Notes under the pieces: model-generated
Database searches by the model: none
The model's input: only the letters and a program-made list of their open reading frames with translations
Told to the model about the DNA's origin: nothing
NCBI GenBank assembly: GCA_023451375.1
Contig: JAEXZS010000035.1
Location: 1 to 17,669 of the forward strand
Reading direction: 5' to 3'
DNA length: 17,669 bases
DNA from: Pseudomonadota bacterium
GTDB lineage: Bacteria > Pseudomonadota > Alphaproteobacteria > Caulobacterales > Caulobacteraceae
Program-made: the position numbers and the translations under genes
Shown: positions 1-6,589 of the stretch, piece after piece
Layout of the letters: each line of letters starts with the position of its first letter
Position numbering within the stretch: position 1 is the first letter of the stretch

Positions 1-64
1 TCCCGGCCTCCTGCTCGCGCAGCACGCCGATGATCTGCGCCTCGTTGAACCTGCTCTTCTTCAC
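1..64 (-). CDS. IS3-family transposase OrfA, N-terminal 21 residues only
   Basis: The reverse strand reads a GTG start at 64 followed by MKKSRFNEAQIIGVLREQEAG, the typical beginning of the helix-turn-helix OrfA of IS3-family (IS407-like) elements, before running off the left edge of the window. A good ribosome binding site (AAGGAG, 71-76) lies six bases upstream of the GTG and supports the start. OrfA normally recognises the element's inverted repeats and is joined to the OrfB DDE integrase by frameshifting; OrfB would lie outside the window. Whether the element is intact cannot be judged here. Confidence 0.85.
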   Translation of the reverse strand, partial: MKKSRFNEAQIIGVLREQEAG

Positions 65-126
65 GTCCGTCTCCTTGATGAAACGGACTCTCACTCAAAT
101 CGAGGGATCAGGAAGGGGGCACGTCA
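1..126 (-). mobile_element. End of an IS3-family insertion sequence
   Basis: The element is defined by the transposase start at 64 plus a plausible terminus at 115-126. Read on the minus strand from 126 it begins TGACGTGCCCCC, and IS3-family ends characteristically begin with TG followed by a C-rich stretch. The other end and the target duplication lie outside the window, so the exact boundary is an inference. The element abuts the ribosome binding site of the next gene (145-149), leaving under 20 bases between them. Confidence 0.6.
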
Positions 127-156
127 AGAGCACGCCTCCCATTGCAGGAGCCATGC

Positions 157-372
157 ATGTCGATGAAGATTTACCGCGTCACGATCGGCGACGGGAACAC
201 GCGCCGCGAGGTGACCGTCCCCTCGAAGACCGACATCCAGGCCGGCGACGCGGCCGCCCCCCTGCTGCGCGCCGGCGAGGCGATCCTGGACATCACCGAG
301 ACGGAGGATCCGTATCAGGAGGTGGACGCGCCGCCCGCCGGAACCCAGACCCATCCGGACCAAATCACATGA
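157..372 (+). CDS. Small hypothetical protein, 71 aa
   Basis: I do not recognise a named family. The protein begins MSMKIYRVTIGDGN, is rich in charged residues, and has a beta-strand-like start (KIYRVTIG) followed by a region suggesting an alpha/beta fold; residues 50-71 are proline-rich and acidic and probably disordered. There is no signal peptide or membrane segment, so it is probably cytoplasmic. The start at 157 is preferred over the TTG at 142 and the ATG at 163 because AGGAG at 145-149 sits at good spacing. Its stop overlaps the start of the next gene as ATGA, so it opens a three-gene unit with the cysteine hydrolase. With the IS end about 30 bases upstream, the native promoter may have been displaced. 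Confidence 0.7.
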   Translation: MSMKIYRVTIGDGNTRREVTVPSKTDIQAGDAAAPLLRAGEAILDITETEDPYQEVDAPPAGTQTHPDQIT

Positions 373-569
373 ATGCGCCCAGTTCAGGCCTTGTCCAGGG
401 CGGCCTTGGCGGCCCCGAGGACGAACTGCTCGAGGCGGGCCAGGAGGAGGTCTTCTCCCGCGCCGAGGTCGAGAGCGGCCGCATTGAGCACCACTCGGAC
501 ACGCAGACCCGACCGAATCCGGCTGAGATCGCGCCGTCATCCCCCAATACCGAGAAGAGGGGCGCCTAG
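369..569 (+). CDS. Small hypothetical protein, 66 aa, translationally coupled
   Basis: The ATG at 369 overlaps the TGA of the preceding gene (ATGA) and has no ribosome binding site of its own, so translation probably depends on coupling. The product starts MNAPSSGLVQGGLGG and is acidic and low in hydrophobic residues. Residues 16-40 (about PEDELLEAGQEEVFSRAEVE) look helical, and the tail from residue 41 is Pro/Ser/Thr-rich and likely disordered. It has no recognisable domain. The open frame extends upstream to 30, but that part is antisense to the IS and in another frame of gene 157-372, so the short form is chosen. It ends two bases before the cysteine hydrolase. It could still be a chance frame; the overlap geometry is the main support. 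Confidence 0.5.
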   Translation: MNAPSSGLVQGGLGGPEDELLEAGQEEVFSRAEVESGRIEHHSDTQTRPNPAEIAPSSPNTEKRGA

Positions 570-571
570 GC

Positions 572-1174
572 ATGGCGGCCGGGCTCCGCGACGCAATTCC
601 GCCGACGGCGGTCCACCTCTGCGTCGACATGCAGCGCATGTTCGTGGAGGACACGGCATGGCGCACCCCCTGGGCCGAGCGGGTGCTGCCAGTGATCATC
701 GGGCTGTGCGAGCGCCACGCTGAGCGAACCTGCTTCACCCGTTTCGTTCCCGCGCGCCGGCCCGGCGAAGGCTGGGGCACCTGGCGTCGGTACTGGGAAC
801 GGTGGCCGATGATGACCTTGGAGGCCCTGGGACCCGAAATGGCGGACCTGGCCGTGGAGCTGGGGCGATTCGTTCCGCCTGGGCGCGTGCTCGACAAGCG
901 GGTGTACTCGCCCTGGATCGGCACCGAACTCGACGCCGTCCTGCGTCAGAGCGGCGTCGACACGCTTGTGATCACCGGCGCGGAGACGGATGTCTGCGTC
1001 TTGGCCGCCGTCCTGGGCGCCGTCGACCTGGGCTACCGCATCGTGGTGGTGTCCGACGCCCTGTGCAGTTCGTCGGACAAGTCCCACGACAGCCTGCTGG
1101 CGCTCTATCATGATCGCTACGGTCAACAGGTGGAGACCGCGGAATGCGCCGAGGTTCTCGACGCCTGGCGCTGA
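572..1174 (+). CDS. Isochorismatase-family cysteine hydrolase
   Basis: This 200-residue protein has the alpha/beta isochorismatase-like hydrolase fold. The expected triad is visible: Asp19 in the early VDMQRMF motif, Lys109 in DKRVYSPW and the nucleophile Cys142 in the TDVCVLAAV motif, followed by the VVVSDALCSSS segment. Family members cleave C-N or ether bonds in small molecules such as nicotinamide, carbamoyl sarcosine, isochorismate or ureidoacrylate. The segment between residues 60 and 80 (RRPGEGWGTWRRYWERW) is unusually rich in Trp and Arg and should shape the substrate pocket, but I cannot name the substrate. There is no signal peptide, so it is cytoplasmic. The start is two bases after the previous stop, with GAGAAGAGG upstream. 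It converges on the glycosylase gene with an 11-base gap and no visible terminator. Confidence 0.88.
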   Translation: MAAGLRDAIPPTAVHLCVDMQRMFVEDTAWRTPWAERVLPVIIGLCERHAERTCFTRFVPARRPGEGWGTWRRYWERWPMMTLEALGPEMADLAVELGRFVPPGRVLDKRVYSPWIGTELDAVLRQSGVDTLVITGAETDVCVLAAVLGAVDLGYRIVVVSDALCSSSDKSHDSLLALYHDRYGQQVETAECAEVLDAWR

Positions 1175-1184
1175 TCCGGCGCTA

Positions 1185-1745
1185 TCAACCCGGGAATGGT
1201 CGGCTCAGGAACGGAGAGCCCGCCAGACCGAACCGCCACGGCGTATCGGCGCCTCGGGTGATGCCGACGCGGACGCCTTCAACCCGGTCGGGGCGGATCG
1301 GCGGAGGGGCGAAGAGGAACGGCGGCCGCTGCAGATCCGCGCCGTTAAGGGCCTGGTCGATGCCCAGCGCCTGGCACAGCTTGGCCGGTCCGGAGCAGAG
1401 GGCGGTCTCGGCCTGAACGCCCCGGCGCGCCCGCATCCGGTCAAGACCCGCGCGCGGCTCCAGGGCGCGGATCAGCACGGCGCTGCCCGGCTTGTCGCGA
1501 TCGCAGACGATGTTGAAGCACCAGTGCAGCCCGTAGATGCGATAGACATAGGCCCGCCCCACCGGCCCGAACATCGGCGCGTTCCGGGGGGTGGCGCCGC
1601 CGAAGCTGTGCGAGGCCGGGTCTTGCCTGTCGTAGGCCTCGGTTTCGACGATCACGCCGCCGACGCCGTCGACGCCCATCTCCACGCCGATCAGAGCACG
1701 GGCCACATCTTCGGCAGGCGCATCGAATAGGTCGATCGGCAGCAT
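1185..1745 (-). CDS. 3-methyladenine DNA glycosylase, Mpg/AAG family
   Basis: This 186-residue protein matches the AAG/Mpg (Pur_DNA_glyco) family, a monofunctional glycosylase that removes alkylated and deaminated purines in base excision repair. The family signatures are the catalytic-glutamate segment VIVETEAYD, the SHSFGG motif, the RNAPMFGPVGRAYVYRIYG stretch that intercalates and grips DNA, and the GPAKLCQALGI helix. The open frame could begin upstream at 1817, but MLPIDLFDAP at 1745 matches where family members begin, and this ATG overlaps the upstream gene's stop by one base (TGATG), indicating translational coupling. It is the last gene of a minus-strand unit that begins with exonuclease III, which would cleave the abasic sites this enzyme creates. 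It is cytoplasmic. Confidence 0.93.
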   Translation of the reverse strand: MLPIDLFDAPAEDVARALIGVEMGVDGVGGVIVETEAYDRQDPASHSFGGATPRNAPMFGPVGRAYVYRIYGLHWCFNIVCDRDKPGSAVLIRALEPRAGLDRMRARRGVQAETALCSGPAKLCQALGIDQALNGADLQRPPFLFAPPPIRPDRVEGVRVGITRGADTPWRFGLAGSPFLSRPFPG

Positions 1746-2947
1746 CAGCCCAGCGCCTCCGCCGCCTCGGGATAGCGCTGCAGCAGACGCGCCGCCCATT
1801 CCGCCTTGCGCGGCCATGGCCGCTGGGCCTCGCGGGGACGGTTCAGGATCAGCGCCGCGGCCTCACGGTGGGCGGGCCAATCCATCAGGAAGCCGAGCGC
1901 GGCGCCGAAGTCAGCCGAGGCGGCCGCATGGGCGAAGGCGCGGTCCAGCGCCTCGACATCGTCGAAATCGGGCAGCCGGGTCAAATAGTCCCGCAAGGGC
2001 TGGGGCGACAGGTCGCGTTCGAACATCGCCCAGCGCAGATCCTGCGCCTCCTGGCGATTTCCTTCCGCATCCAGCACGTCGATCGAAGCCAACTCCCAGG
2101 CCGGGGTCAGGGCCGGATGACCGGCGGCGGGGTTGCGGCCGAAGGTCCAGCGGCGGTCGGACGGCGAAGGCTTGAGCGCGGCCTCCAGGGCGGCGCGCGC
2201 CTCGTCGAGCCGACCGGCCGCCAGCAGTCGGCGGGCCGCGCCGGCGGCGAAATCAGGCGAGCCCTTCTCCTCAGGCGTGGCCAGGGACAGCCACAGGTCC
2301 AGGTCGCCCGCCCGGTCCGCCAGCCGACGGATCGCGCCGCGCGCCGGGCGGGCGCTGACGACATCGGCCGGCAGGGCGTCCAAGAGGCCGCGAGCGAGTT
2401 CCGACGTCAGCGCCTCGCCGGCGGCGCCGATCCAACGAGCGTAATCTTGCGGATGCCGCCCCACCGCCTCCGCCAGGGCCCCCAGCGCGGCCGCGTCCTG
2501 GGCGGTGGCGGCGTCAGCCAGCGTCCAGAGGTCGGGCGCGGCGCCTTCGAAGGCGAACACCAGTTCGCCGCGCGGGTCCTGCACCCGCCCCGCCAAGCCG
2601 CGGAACAGGTTGAACCAGGCCAGCAGGCTGGCGAGCGCGGCCCGGGTGTCAGCGGGCGCCAGCCGCTCCACGATCATGCGGCGGTGCGCCTCCAGATCCC
2701 GGATCAGCTCGCCGCGTTTTCGCCAGGAGACGCGGACGCGAGCCGCCGCCAGCGCCGCGATGCGCTTGTCGATTTCCGCCCCAAGCCGGTCTGGGCCCGC
2801 CTCGGCCGCCAGCTCCAGCCGCAGCCGGCGCTTCAAATTGGCGTCGCCCACGCTCGCCTCGGCCAGAAGCTCCGCCAGGCGCGGCGCGCCCAGCATCATC
2901 AGATTGGCCGCGTTCAGGCGGGTGGGAGCCGAGGGCCGTCGGGCCAT
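1745..2947 (-). CDS. DUF6880-like protein of unknown function, 400 aa
   Basis: The N-terminus (LNAANLMMLGAPRLAELL, then KRRLRLELAAEAGPDRL and WRKRGELIRDLEAHRR) resembles alphaproteobacterial proteins annotated as DUF6880; no function is established that I know of. The rest is almost entirely alanine-, leucine- and arginine-rich helix, with repeated helical pairs from about residue 180 to 390 that suggest a TPR/HEAT-like solenoid (for example ARRLLAAGRLDEARAALEAAL). There is no signal peptide, membrane segment or catalytic motif. The start at 2947 is chosen because GGAGGG precedes it; the frame extends to 3010 without a better site. It lies one base after exonuclease III and overlaps the glycosylase start by one base, so the three are almost certainly co-transcribed. 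A scaffolding role in repair is only inference from position. Confidence 0.85.
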   Translation of the reverse strand: MARRPSAPTRLNAANLMMLGAPRLAELLAEASVGDANLKRRLRLELAAEAGPDRLGAEIDKRIAALAAARVRVSWRKRGELIRDLEAHRRMIVERLAPADTRAALASLLAWFNLFRGLAGRVQDPRGELVFAFEGAAPDLWTLADAATAQDAAALGALAEAVGRHPQDYARWIGAAGEALTSELARGLLDALPADVVSARPARGAIRRLADRAGDLDLWLSLATPEEKGSPDFAAGAARRLLAAGRLDEARAALEAALKPSPSDRRWTFGRNPAAGHPALTPAWELASIDVLDAEGNRQEAQDLRWAMFERDLSPQPLRDYLTRLPDFDDVEALDRAFAHAAASADFGAALGFLMDWPAHREAAALILNRPREAQRPWPRKAEWAARLLQRYPEAAEALG

Positions 2948-2948
2948 C

Positions 2949-3722
2949 TCATCCCTCCAGTTCGATCCAGGCCGGCGCGTGGTCGCTCGCCTTGTCCCAG
3001 CCGCGCACATGGCGATCGACGCCGGCGTCCGTCAGCCGGCCGGCCAGGGCGGGGCTGAGCAGCAGGTGGTCGATGCGAAGGCCGGCGTCGCGCTCCCAGG
3101 CCTGGCGGAAATACTGCCAGAAGGTCCAGGGCGGCTGATGGGGGAAACGCTCCAGCAAGGCGTCCGTCCAGCCCTGGTCGATCAGCCGGGCCCACGCCTC
3201 ACGGCTCTCCGGCTGCAGCAAGGCGTCCTTCTTCCACGAGCGGCTGTTGTAGATGTCTGCCTCGGTCGGCACGACGTTGAAGTCGCCGGCCAGCACCACC
3301 GGTGCGCCGCTCTCCAGCAGGAGGGCGGCGTGACGGATCAGCCGCTCGAACCAGGCCAGCTTGTAGTCGAACTTCGGCCCCGGCCGGGGGTTGCCGTTGG
3401 GCAGGTAGAGGCCGCCGACCAGAACGCCCGCCATGGCCGCCTCAATGTAGCGAGCCTGGCCATCGGTCGGGTCGCCGGGAAGCGCCCGGCGCGTCACGAC
3501 CGGCTCACCGATGCGCGACAGCAGGGCGACCCCGTTCCATCGCCCCTCTCCGACCCAGGCGGCGTCGTAGCCGGCCTTCTTCAGGGCTGCGGCCGGAAAC
3601 TGCGCCTGGGCCGCCTTCAGTTCCTGCAGGCAGACGATGTCCGGCCGGCTCTCCGCCAGCCATCGCAGCAGCGCGGGCAGCCGCGTGTTGACGCCGTTGA
3701 TGTTGAAGGTGGCGATCCTCAC
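2949..3722 (-). CDS. xth: Exodeoxyribonuclease III (AP endonuclease)
   Basis: The 257-residue product is a full-length member of the exonuclease III/AP endonuclease 1 (EEP) superfamily, which cuts 5' of abasic sites and removes 3' blocking groups. Active-site motifs are all present: Asn7 in TFNINGV, the metal ligand Glu34 in CLQELK, Tyr106 in GLYLPNGNP, Asp147 and Asn149 in LAGDFNV, Asp218 in RIDHLLL, and the closing Asp247-His248 in ASDHAP. Translation starts at a GTG, which gives the canonical MRIATFNINGVN start. It heads a unit with the DUF6880-like protein and the 3-methyladenine glycosylase, coupling strand incision with base removal. It is cytoplasmic. The 248 bases upstream to the tRNA gene presumably hold its promoter, but I see no clear boxes. 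Confidence 0.96.
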   Translation of the reverse strand: MRIATFNINGVNTRLPALLRWLAESRPDIVCLQELKAAQAQFPAAALKKAGYDAAWVGEGRWNGVALLSRIGEPVVTRRALPGDPTDGQARYIEAAMAGVLVGGLYLPNGNPRPGPKFDYKLAWFERLIRHAALLLESGAPVVLAGDFNVVPTEADIYNSRSWKKDALLQPESREAWARLIDQGWTDALLERFPHQPPWTFWQYFRQAWERDAGLRIDHLLLSPALAGRLTDAGVDRHVRGWDKASDHAPAWIELEG

Positions 3723-3782
3723 TTCACCGACCTGGCGAGCGTCGCGCGGCGGGACGGCGAGTCCTGAGGGCTGGTGGGGAAG

Positions 3783-3923
3783 ATGTTGATCAAGACGGTT
3801 CTGCTCGGCGCTTCAATGATCGGAGAGGCGTCCTGTTCCGGCGGCGTCACGGGCCCGGAGAGAACCTGGCCGAGCACGTCGCCGACAGGCCGAACATGTG
3901 CGGGCGTTCGATCTGAAGGCTGA
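3783..3923 (+). CDS. Possible small lipoprotein-like or decayed ORF, 46 aa
   Basis: This short frame begins MLIKTVLLGASMIGEASCSG after GGGGAAG, which looks like the signal segment of a small lipoprotein ending in a cysteine. The glutamate at -3 relative to the cysteine is unfavourable in a lipobox, and the remaining 25 residues have no family resemblance. Another plus-strand frame just downstream reads GENLAEHVADRPNMCGRSI before its stop, so a frameshifted remnant of a longer small gene is possible. It lies in the otherwise empty stretch between xth and the tRNA gene, on the opposite strand. It may simply be noncoding. Confidence 0.2.
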   Translation: MLIKTVLLGASMIGEASCSGGVTGPERTWPSTSPTGRTCAGVRSEG

Positions 3924-3970
3924 AGGCCGCCGGGGCGGCTCGCCGGCCGGCTCGGCAACGCCTCGAAAAA

Positions 3971-4045
<75 letters not shown>

Positions 4046-4090
4046 GCCGTGGTCGCCGGAGGCGGACCATACCCGCGCGTTGGAAAAAGG

Positions 4091-4114
4091 AAAGGCCCGC
4101 CGGGGCGGGCCTTT
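4091..4114 (-). terminator. Rho-independent terminator of the TraB/GumN gene
   Basis: A perfect ten-base stem (AAAGGCCCGC and GCGGGCCTTT) with a four-base loop lies 13 bases after the stop at 4127. On the minus strand it is followed by a pyrimidine run including five Ts (4081-4090). It separates the XRE/TraB operon from the tRNA-Gly gene. Confidence 0.85.
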
Positions 4115-4126
4115 CGACATTCATCA

Positions 4127-5089
4127 TCAGTCGTCGAGCCGTTCAACGGTCACGCCGCGCTGGGTCAGCATGGCCTGCACGCTGTCCTCGCCGGCGAGGT
4201 GGGCGGCGCCCACGGCGATGAAGGCCGTGCCGGACCCTTGCATCAGGGTCTCGATCTGATTGGCCCAGTCGGCGTTTCGATCGACCAGAATGGCCTTGTA
4301 CACGCCCGGCGCCTCCTGCTGCATGTCCTCGACCACCACCCGGTCCAGCTCGGCCATATCGCCGCGCGACCAAGCGTCGACCATGTCGTCCAGCGTCTGC
4401 ACCGCGTCATCGAAGTCCTCCAGCGTCTGACGGATGAACTCCAGCTGCAGCGGCTCTTCCATCGTGGCCAGGATGCGGATCTGCTTGTCGATGGTCTCGA
4501 ACGCCTTGATCGGCTTGCCGGCGGCTTCGGCGCGCGCCTTGAGCGCCAGCTCGACGCCGGACTGCGGATCGTAGCCGGCCTTGACCAGCGGCGCGACCGA
4601 CAGGGTCAGGCCCGCCAGCCAGGGGCGCATCGGATCCAGCTGCGCGGCCGTCATGCCCACCGTCCGGGCAGCCGCGTCGAGGTCGGCGATCTCCTCGGCA
4701 GTCAGCAGGCTGGACAGGGGCTTGTCGGGGGCCAGGCCGTACTGCTGCACCAAGGGCATGATGGCCGCCTGGTTGTCGGGGTCGCTGATCTCGAACCAGA
4801 CCTCGTCGGCGCTGTCGAAGGCGGCGTTGACCCGATCGCTGGCCCAGCCTGTCGTGGGGCGCAGCACATGTACCGTGCCGAACAGGTAGAGGGTCGAATC
4901 CGCGTCCTTCACCACCCAAAGAGCGGGGCCGTCGCCCTGGATGGCGGGTCGAGCGGCGGCGGGCGCCGCTTCCTGGGCCAGGGCCGGCTGCCCGGTCAGG
5001 GCGAAGTAGAGGGCGAGGCCGCCGGCGACACCGGCGGCGCCGCGCGAGAGGGTGGAGACGGAGGTCTTCAGAAGCGTGGAAGGGGTCAT
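4127..5089 (-). CDS. TraB/GumN family protein, exported
   Basis: The 320-residue product matches the TraB/GumN (PF01963) family, related to TIKI-type metalloproteases; bacterial roles are mostly unproven. Motifs visible are LYLFGTVHVL (His74), an acidic EVWFEISD segment (Glu100), a central GVELALKARAEAAGKPIKAFET region, and the C-terminal AVGAAHLAGEDSV that pairs with the first motif in the proposed metal site. Residues 1-38 form a signal sequence (hydrophobic VAGGLALYFAL, then PALA before QE), so it should act in the periplasm or at the envelope. The ATG is preceded by GAGGACC at good spacing. It is 37 bases downstream of a six-helix membrane protein and probably the last gene of the XRE-regulated operon, ending at a strong terminator. 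Confidence 0.9.
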   Translation of the reverse strand: MTPSTLLKTSVSTLSRGAAGVAGGLALYFALTGQPALAQEAAPAAARPAIQGDGPALWVVKDADSTLYLFGTVHVLRPTTGWASDRVNAAFDSADEVWFEISDPDNQAAIMPLVQQYGLAPDKPLSSLLTAEEIADLDAAARTVGMTAAQLDPMRPWLAGLTLSVAPLVKAGYDPQSGVELALKARAEAAGKPIKAFETIDKQIRILATMEEPLQLEFIRQTLEDFDDAVQTLDDMVDAWSRGDMAELDRVVVEDMQQEAPGVYKAILVDRNADWANQIETLMQGSGTAFIAVGAAHLAGEDSVQAMLTQRGVTVERLDD

Positions 5090-5126
5090 GTTCGGTCCTC
5101 GGGTTGAAGGTGAAGTGAAAGGAAGA

Positions 5127-5786
5127 TCAGGCCAGGCCGCGGCGGGTCGTGACGATCACGGAGATGCACAGGTAAAGCGCCATCAGGACCGCGTAGACGT
5201 CCCAGGCGGTGATCGGCGGCGCAACGCCCAGCCGTTCGGCGGCCGCCCACAGGAAAAGCGCGACCTGACCGAGGAAGAAGGTGATCGTGCCGGCCTCCAT
5301 GACCGCGCGGCGCCACAGTTCGTCGATCTGGCGATAGACCTTCACGTTCAGCACCGTGTGGAGCGCCAGCAGCAGGACCACGATCATCAGGGCGGCGACG
5401 GGCGTGAGGCCGGCCAGCTCGAAGATCACCGGCAGCAGCAGGATGACGCCGGACAGTCCCATCACCACGCTCTGTAGCCGGGCCTGGGCGGTTTCCTCGG
5501 CCGAGGCGGGCCCTTCCAGCTTGTACATCCGGCCGAGACGCGCGCGATCGAGGCTGACCGCCAGGACGGCGGCGGCGCAGATCACAAGAAAAACGGCGGC
5601 GACGGCGGCGACCGCGTCGGACCACCGCAGGTTCACCTCAGGCAGCGGTCCCGCGTCGGGAAAGACGAACTTCGCCAGGAGGTAGCCGACGCCGTAGCCG
5701 ACGACGCCGAAGGCGAAGCCGGTCAGAAAGACCTTCGACAGCGATCGGACCCACTCGGGCCAGGACTTGGGAAACAGGTTGGTCAT
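5127..5786 (-). CDS. Integral membrane protein of unknown function, 219 aa
   Basis: I do not recognise a named family. The protein has about six hydrophobic segments, near residues 18-38, 57-79, 105-124, 127-148, 170-187 and 195-213, with a short charged loop (LDRARLGRMYKLEGP) after the second. The start at 5786 (MTNLFPKSWPEW) follows a GGGAGG site; the open frame extends to 5951 but that part is antisense-like and overlaps the XRE gene. It is ten bases after the XRE regulator and 37 before the TraB gene. Pairing of small XRE regulators with multi-helix membrane proteins is common, and the membrane protein may modulate or be controlled by the regulator; this is inference. Confidence 0.8.
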   Translation of the reverse strand: MTNLFPKSWPEWVRSLSKVFLTGFAFGVVGYGVGYLLAKFVFPDAGPLPEVNLRWSDAVAAVAAVFLVICAAAVLAVSLDRARLGRMYKLEGPASAEETAQARLQSVVMGLSGVILLLPVIFELAGLTPVAALMIVVLLLALHTVLNVKVYRQIDELWRRAVMEAGTITFFLGQVALFLWAAAERLGVAPPITAWDVYAVLMALYLCISVIVTTRRGLA

Positions 5787-5796
5787 GGTCGCCTCC

Positions 5797-5985
5797 CTAT
5801 TCGGAGAAGATGGATTCGATGGGCTGCCCGAAGACCCGGGCGATCTTGAAGGCGAGGGGCAGGGACGGGTCATAGCGGCCGGTCTCCAGGGCGTTGACCG
5901 TCTGGCGCGACACCCCCAGCAGCTCGGCGAGGTGCGCCTGCGACCAGTCACGTTCGGCGCGGAGAACCTTGAGACGGTTGTTCAT
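5797..5985 (-). CDS. XRE-family transcriptional regulator, 62 aa
   Basis: This is little more than one Cro/CI-type helix-turn-helix domain: NRLKVLRAERDWSQAHLAE begins it, and the recognition helix is within LLGVSRQTVNALETGRYDPS. Proteins of this short class often repress their own operon. Start at 5985 has GAAGG eight bases upstream. It is flanked, at ten bases on each side, by two membrane-protein genes on the same strand, so the three form one unit. The palindromic GACAAG/CTTGTC array at 6465-6548, directly upstream of the first gene, is the natural candidate for its operator. DNA binding is family knowledge; the operator assignment is inference. Confidence 0.93.
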   Translation of the reverse strand: MNNRLKVLRAERDWSQAHLAELLGVSRQTVNALETGRYDPSLPLAFKIARVFGQPIESIFSE

Positions 5986-5995
5986 GAGGCTGCCT

Positions 5996-6454
5996 TCATC
6001 GCCGCCGCAGCCACCACCAGCCCCAGACCAGGCAATAGCCGACCAACATGAGGCCCAGCATGGCCACGGCGCCCGTGGCGGCGTAGGCGGCCGGGTCCGC
6101 GCGTCCCGCGAACCACGAGGGCAGCGACAGCCGCTCAGCCGGGGGCGAACTGGCCAGGATGACGAATACCCCGCCGACGGCGATCCCGCCGGACCCGCCC
6201 CAGAACCAGGCGGCCTTGTGCGCCTCGCGCGCCGCCTCGTCGATGCGTCGCATCCAGGCCACGCCGACCCACAGCGCCAGGGCCGTCATCAGGACCGCCA
6301 TCGTCGCGATGACGGACAGCAGGGCGAGATCCTCCTCGACCACGCCCTCTCGCGAGGCCAGCACCGCCGCGGCTGTCGCCGCGATCACCAGGACGAAGAT
6401 CGCCAGCACCCCCGCCAGAGACAGCGCGATGACCTTCCAGAGCCCCTTCGCCAT
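5996..6454 (-). CDS. Small integral membrane protein, 152 aa
   Basis: No named family is recognised. Four hydrophobic segments are visible: about residues 9-33, 45-67, 83-101 and 124-148, the last followed by an Arg tail (WWWLRRR). The loop from 68 to 82 is charged and should be cytoplasmic (MRRIDEAAREAHKA). It starts at 6454 after AGGGAGG and is the first gene of the XRE operon, ten bases before the regulator. The proximal 130 bases upstream hold the palindrome array. Confidence 0.8.
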   Translation of the reverse strand: MAKGLWKVIALSLAGVLAIFVLVIAATAAAVLASREGVVEEDLALLSVIATMAVLMTALALWVGVAWMRRIDEAAREAHKAAWFWGGSGGIAVGGVFVILASSPPAERLSLPSWFAGRADPAAYAATGAVAMLGLMLVGYCLVWGWWWLRRR

Positions 6455-6464
6455 GACAACCTCC

Positions 6465-6548
6465 CTTGTCGTTATGACAAGTACGCTTGTCTCACACCGG
6501 TGGGGACAATGTCAAGCGTGCTTGTCGGAGCGACAAGAACGCTTGCCC
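6465..6548. promoter_or_regulatory. Array of GACAAG/CTTGTC palindromes, likely operator of the XRE operon
   Basis: Three related 16-base sites stand at 6476-6491 (GACAAGTACGCTTGTC, a perfect palindrome in its arms), 6511-6526 (GTCAAGCGTGCTTGTC) and 6533-6548 (GACAAGAACGCTTGCC), with additional half sites CTTGTC at 6465-6470 and between them. Centre spacings are 35 and 22 bases. The site at 6511 contains TTGACA on the minus strand (6515-6510), a consensus -35 box, so a repressor bound there would block the promoter. The array lies 11 to 94 bases upstream of the first operon gene. Confidence 0.7.
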
Positions 6549-6589
6549 AAAGCTTCCGGGCGCGCGTGGTGACTTTTCCGAGTGCGCTT

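Noticed and set aside
1868..3058. 396-codon plus-strand open frame
   Set aside because: It is opposite the DUF6880-like gene, which has a good start and operon geometry.
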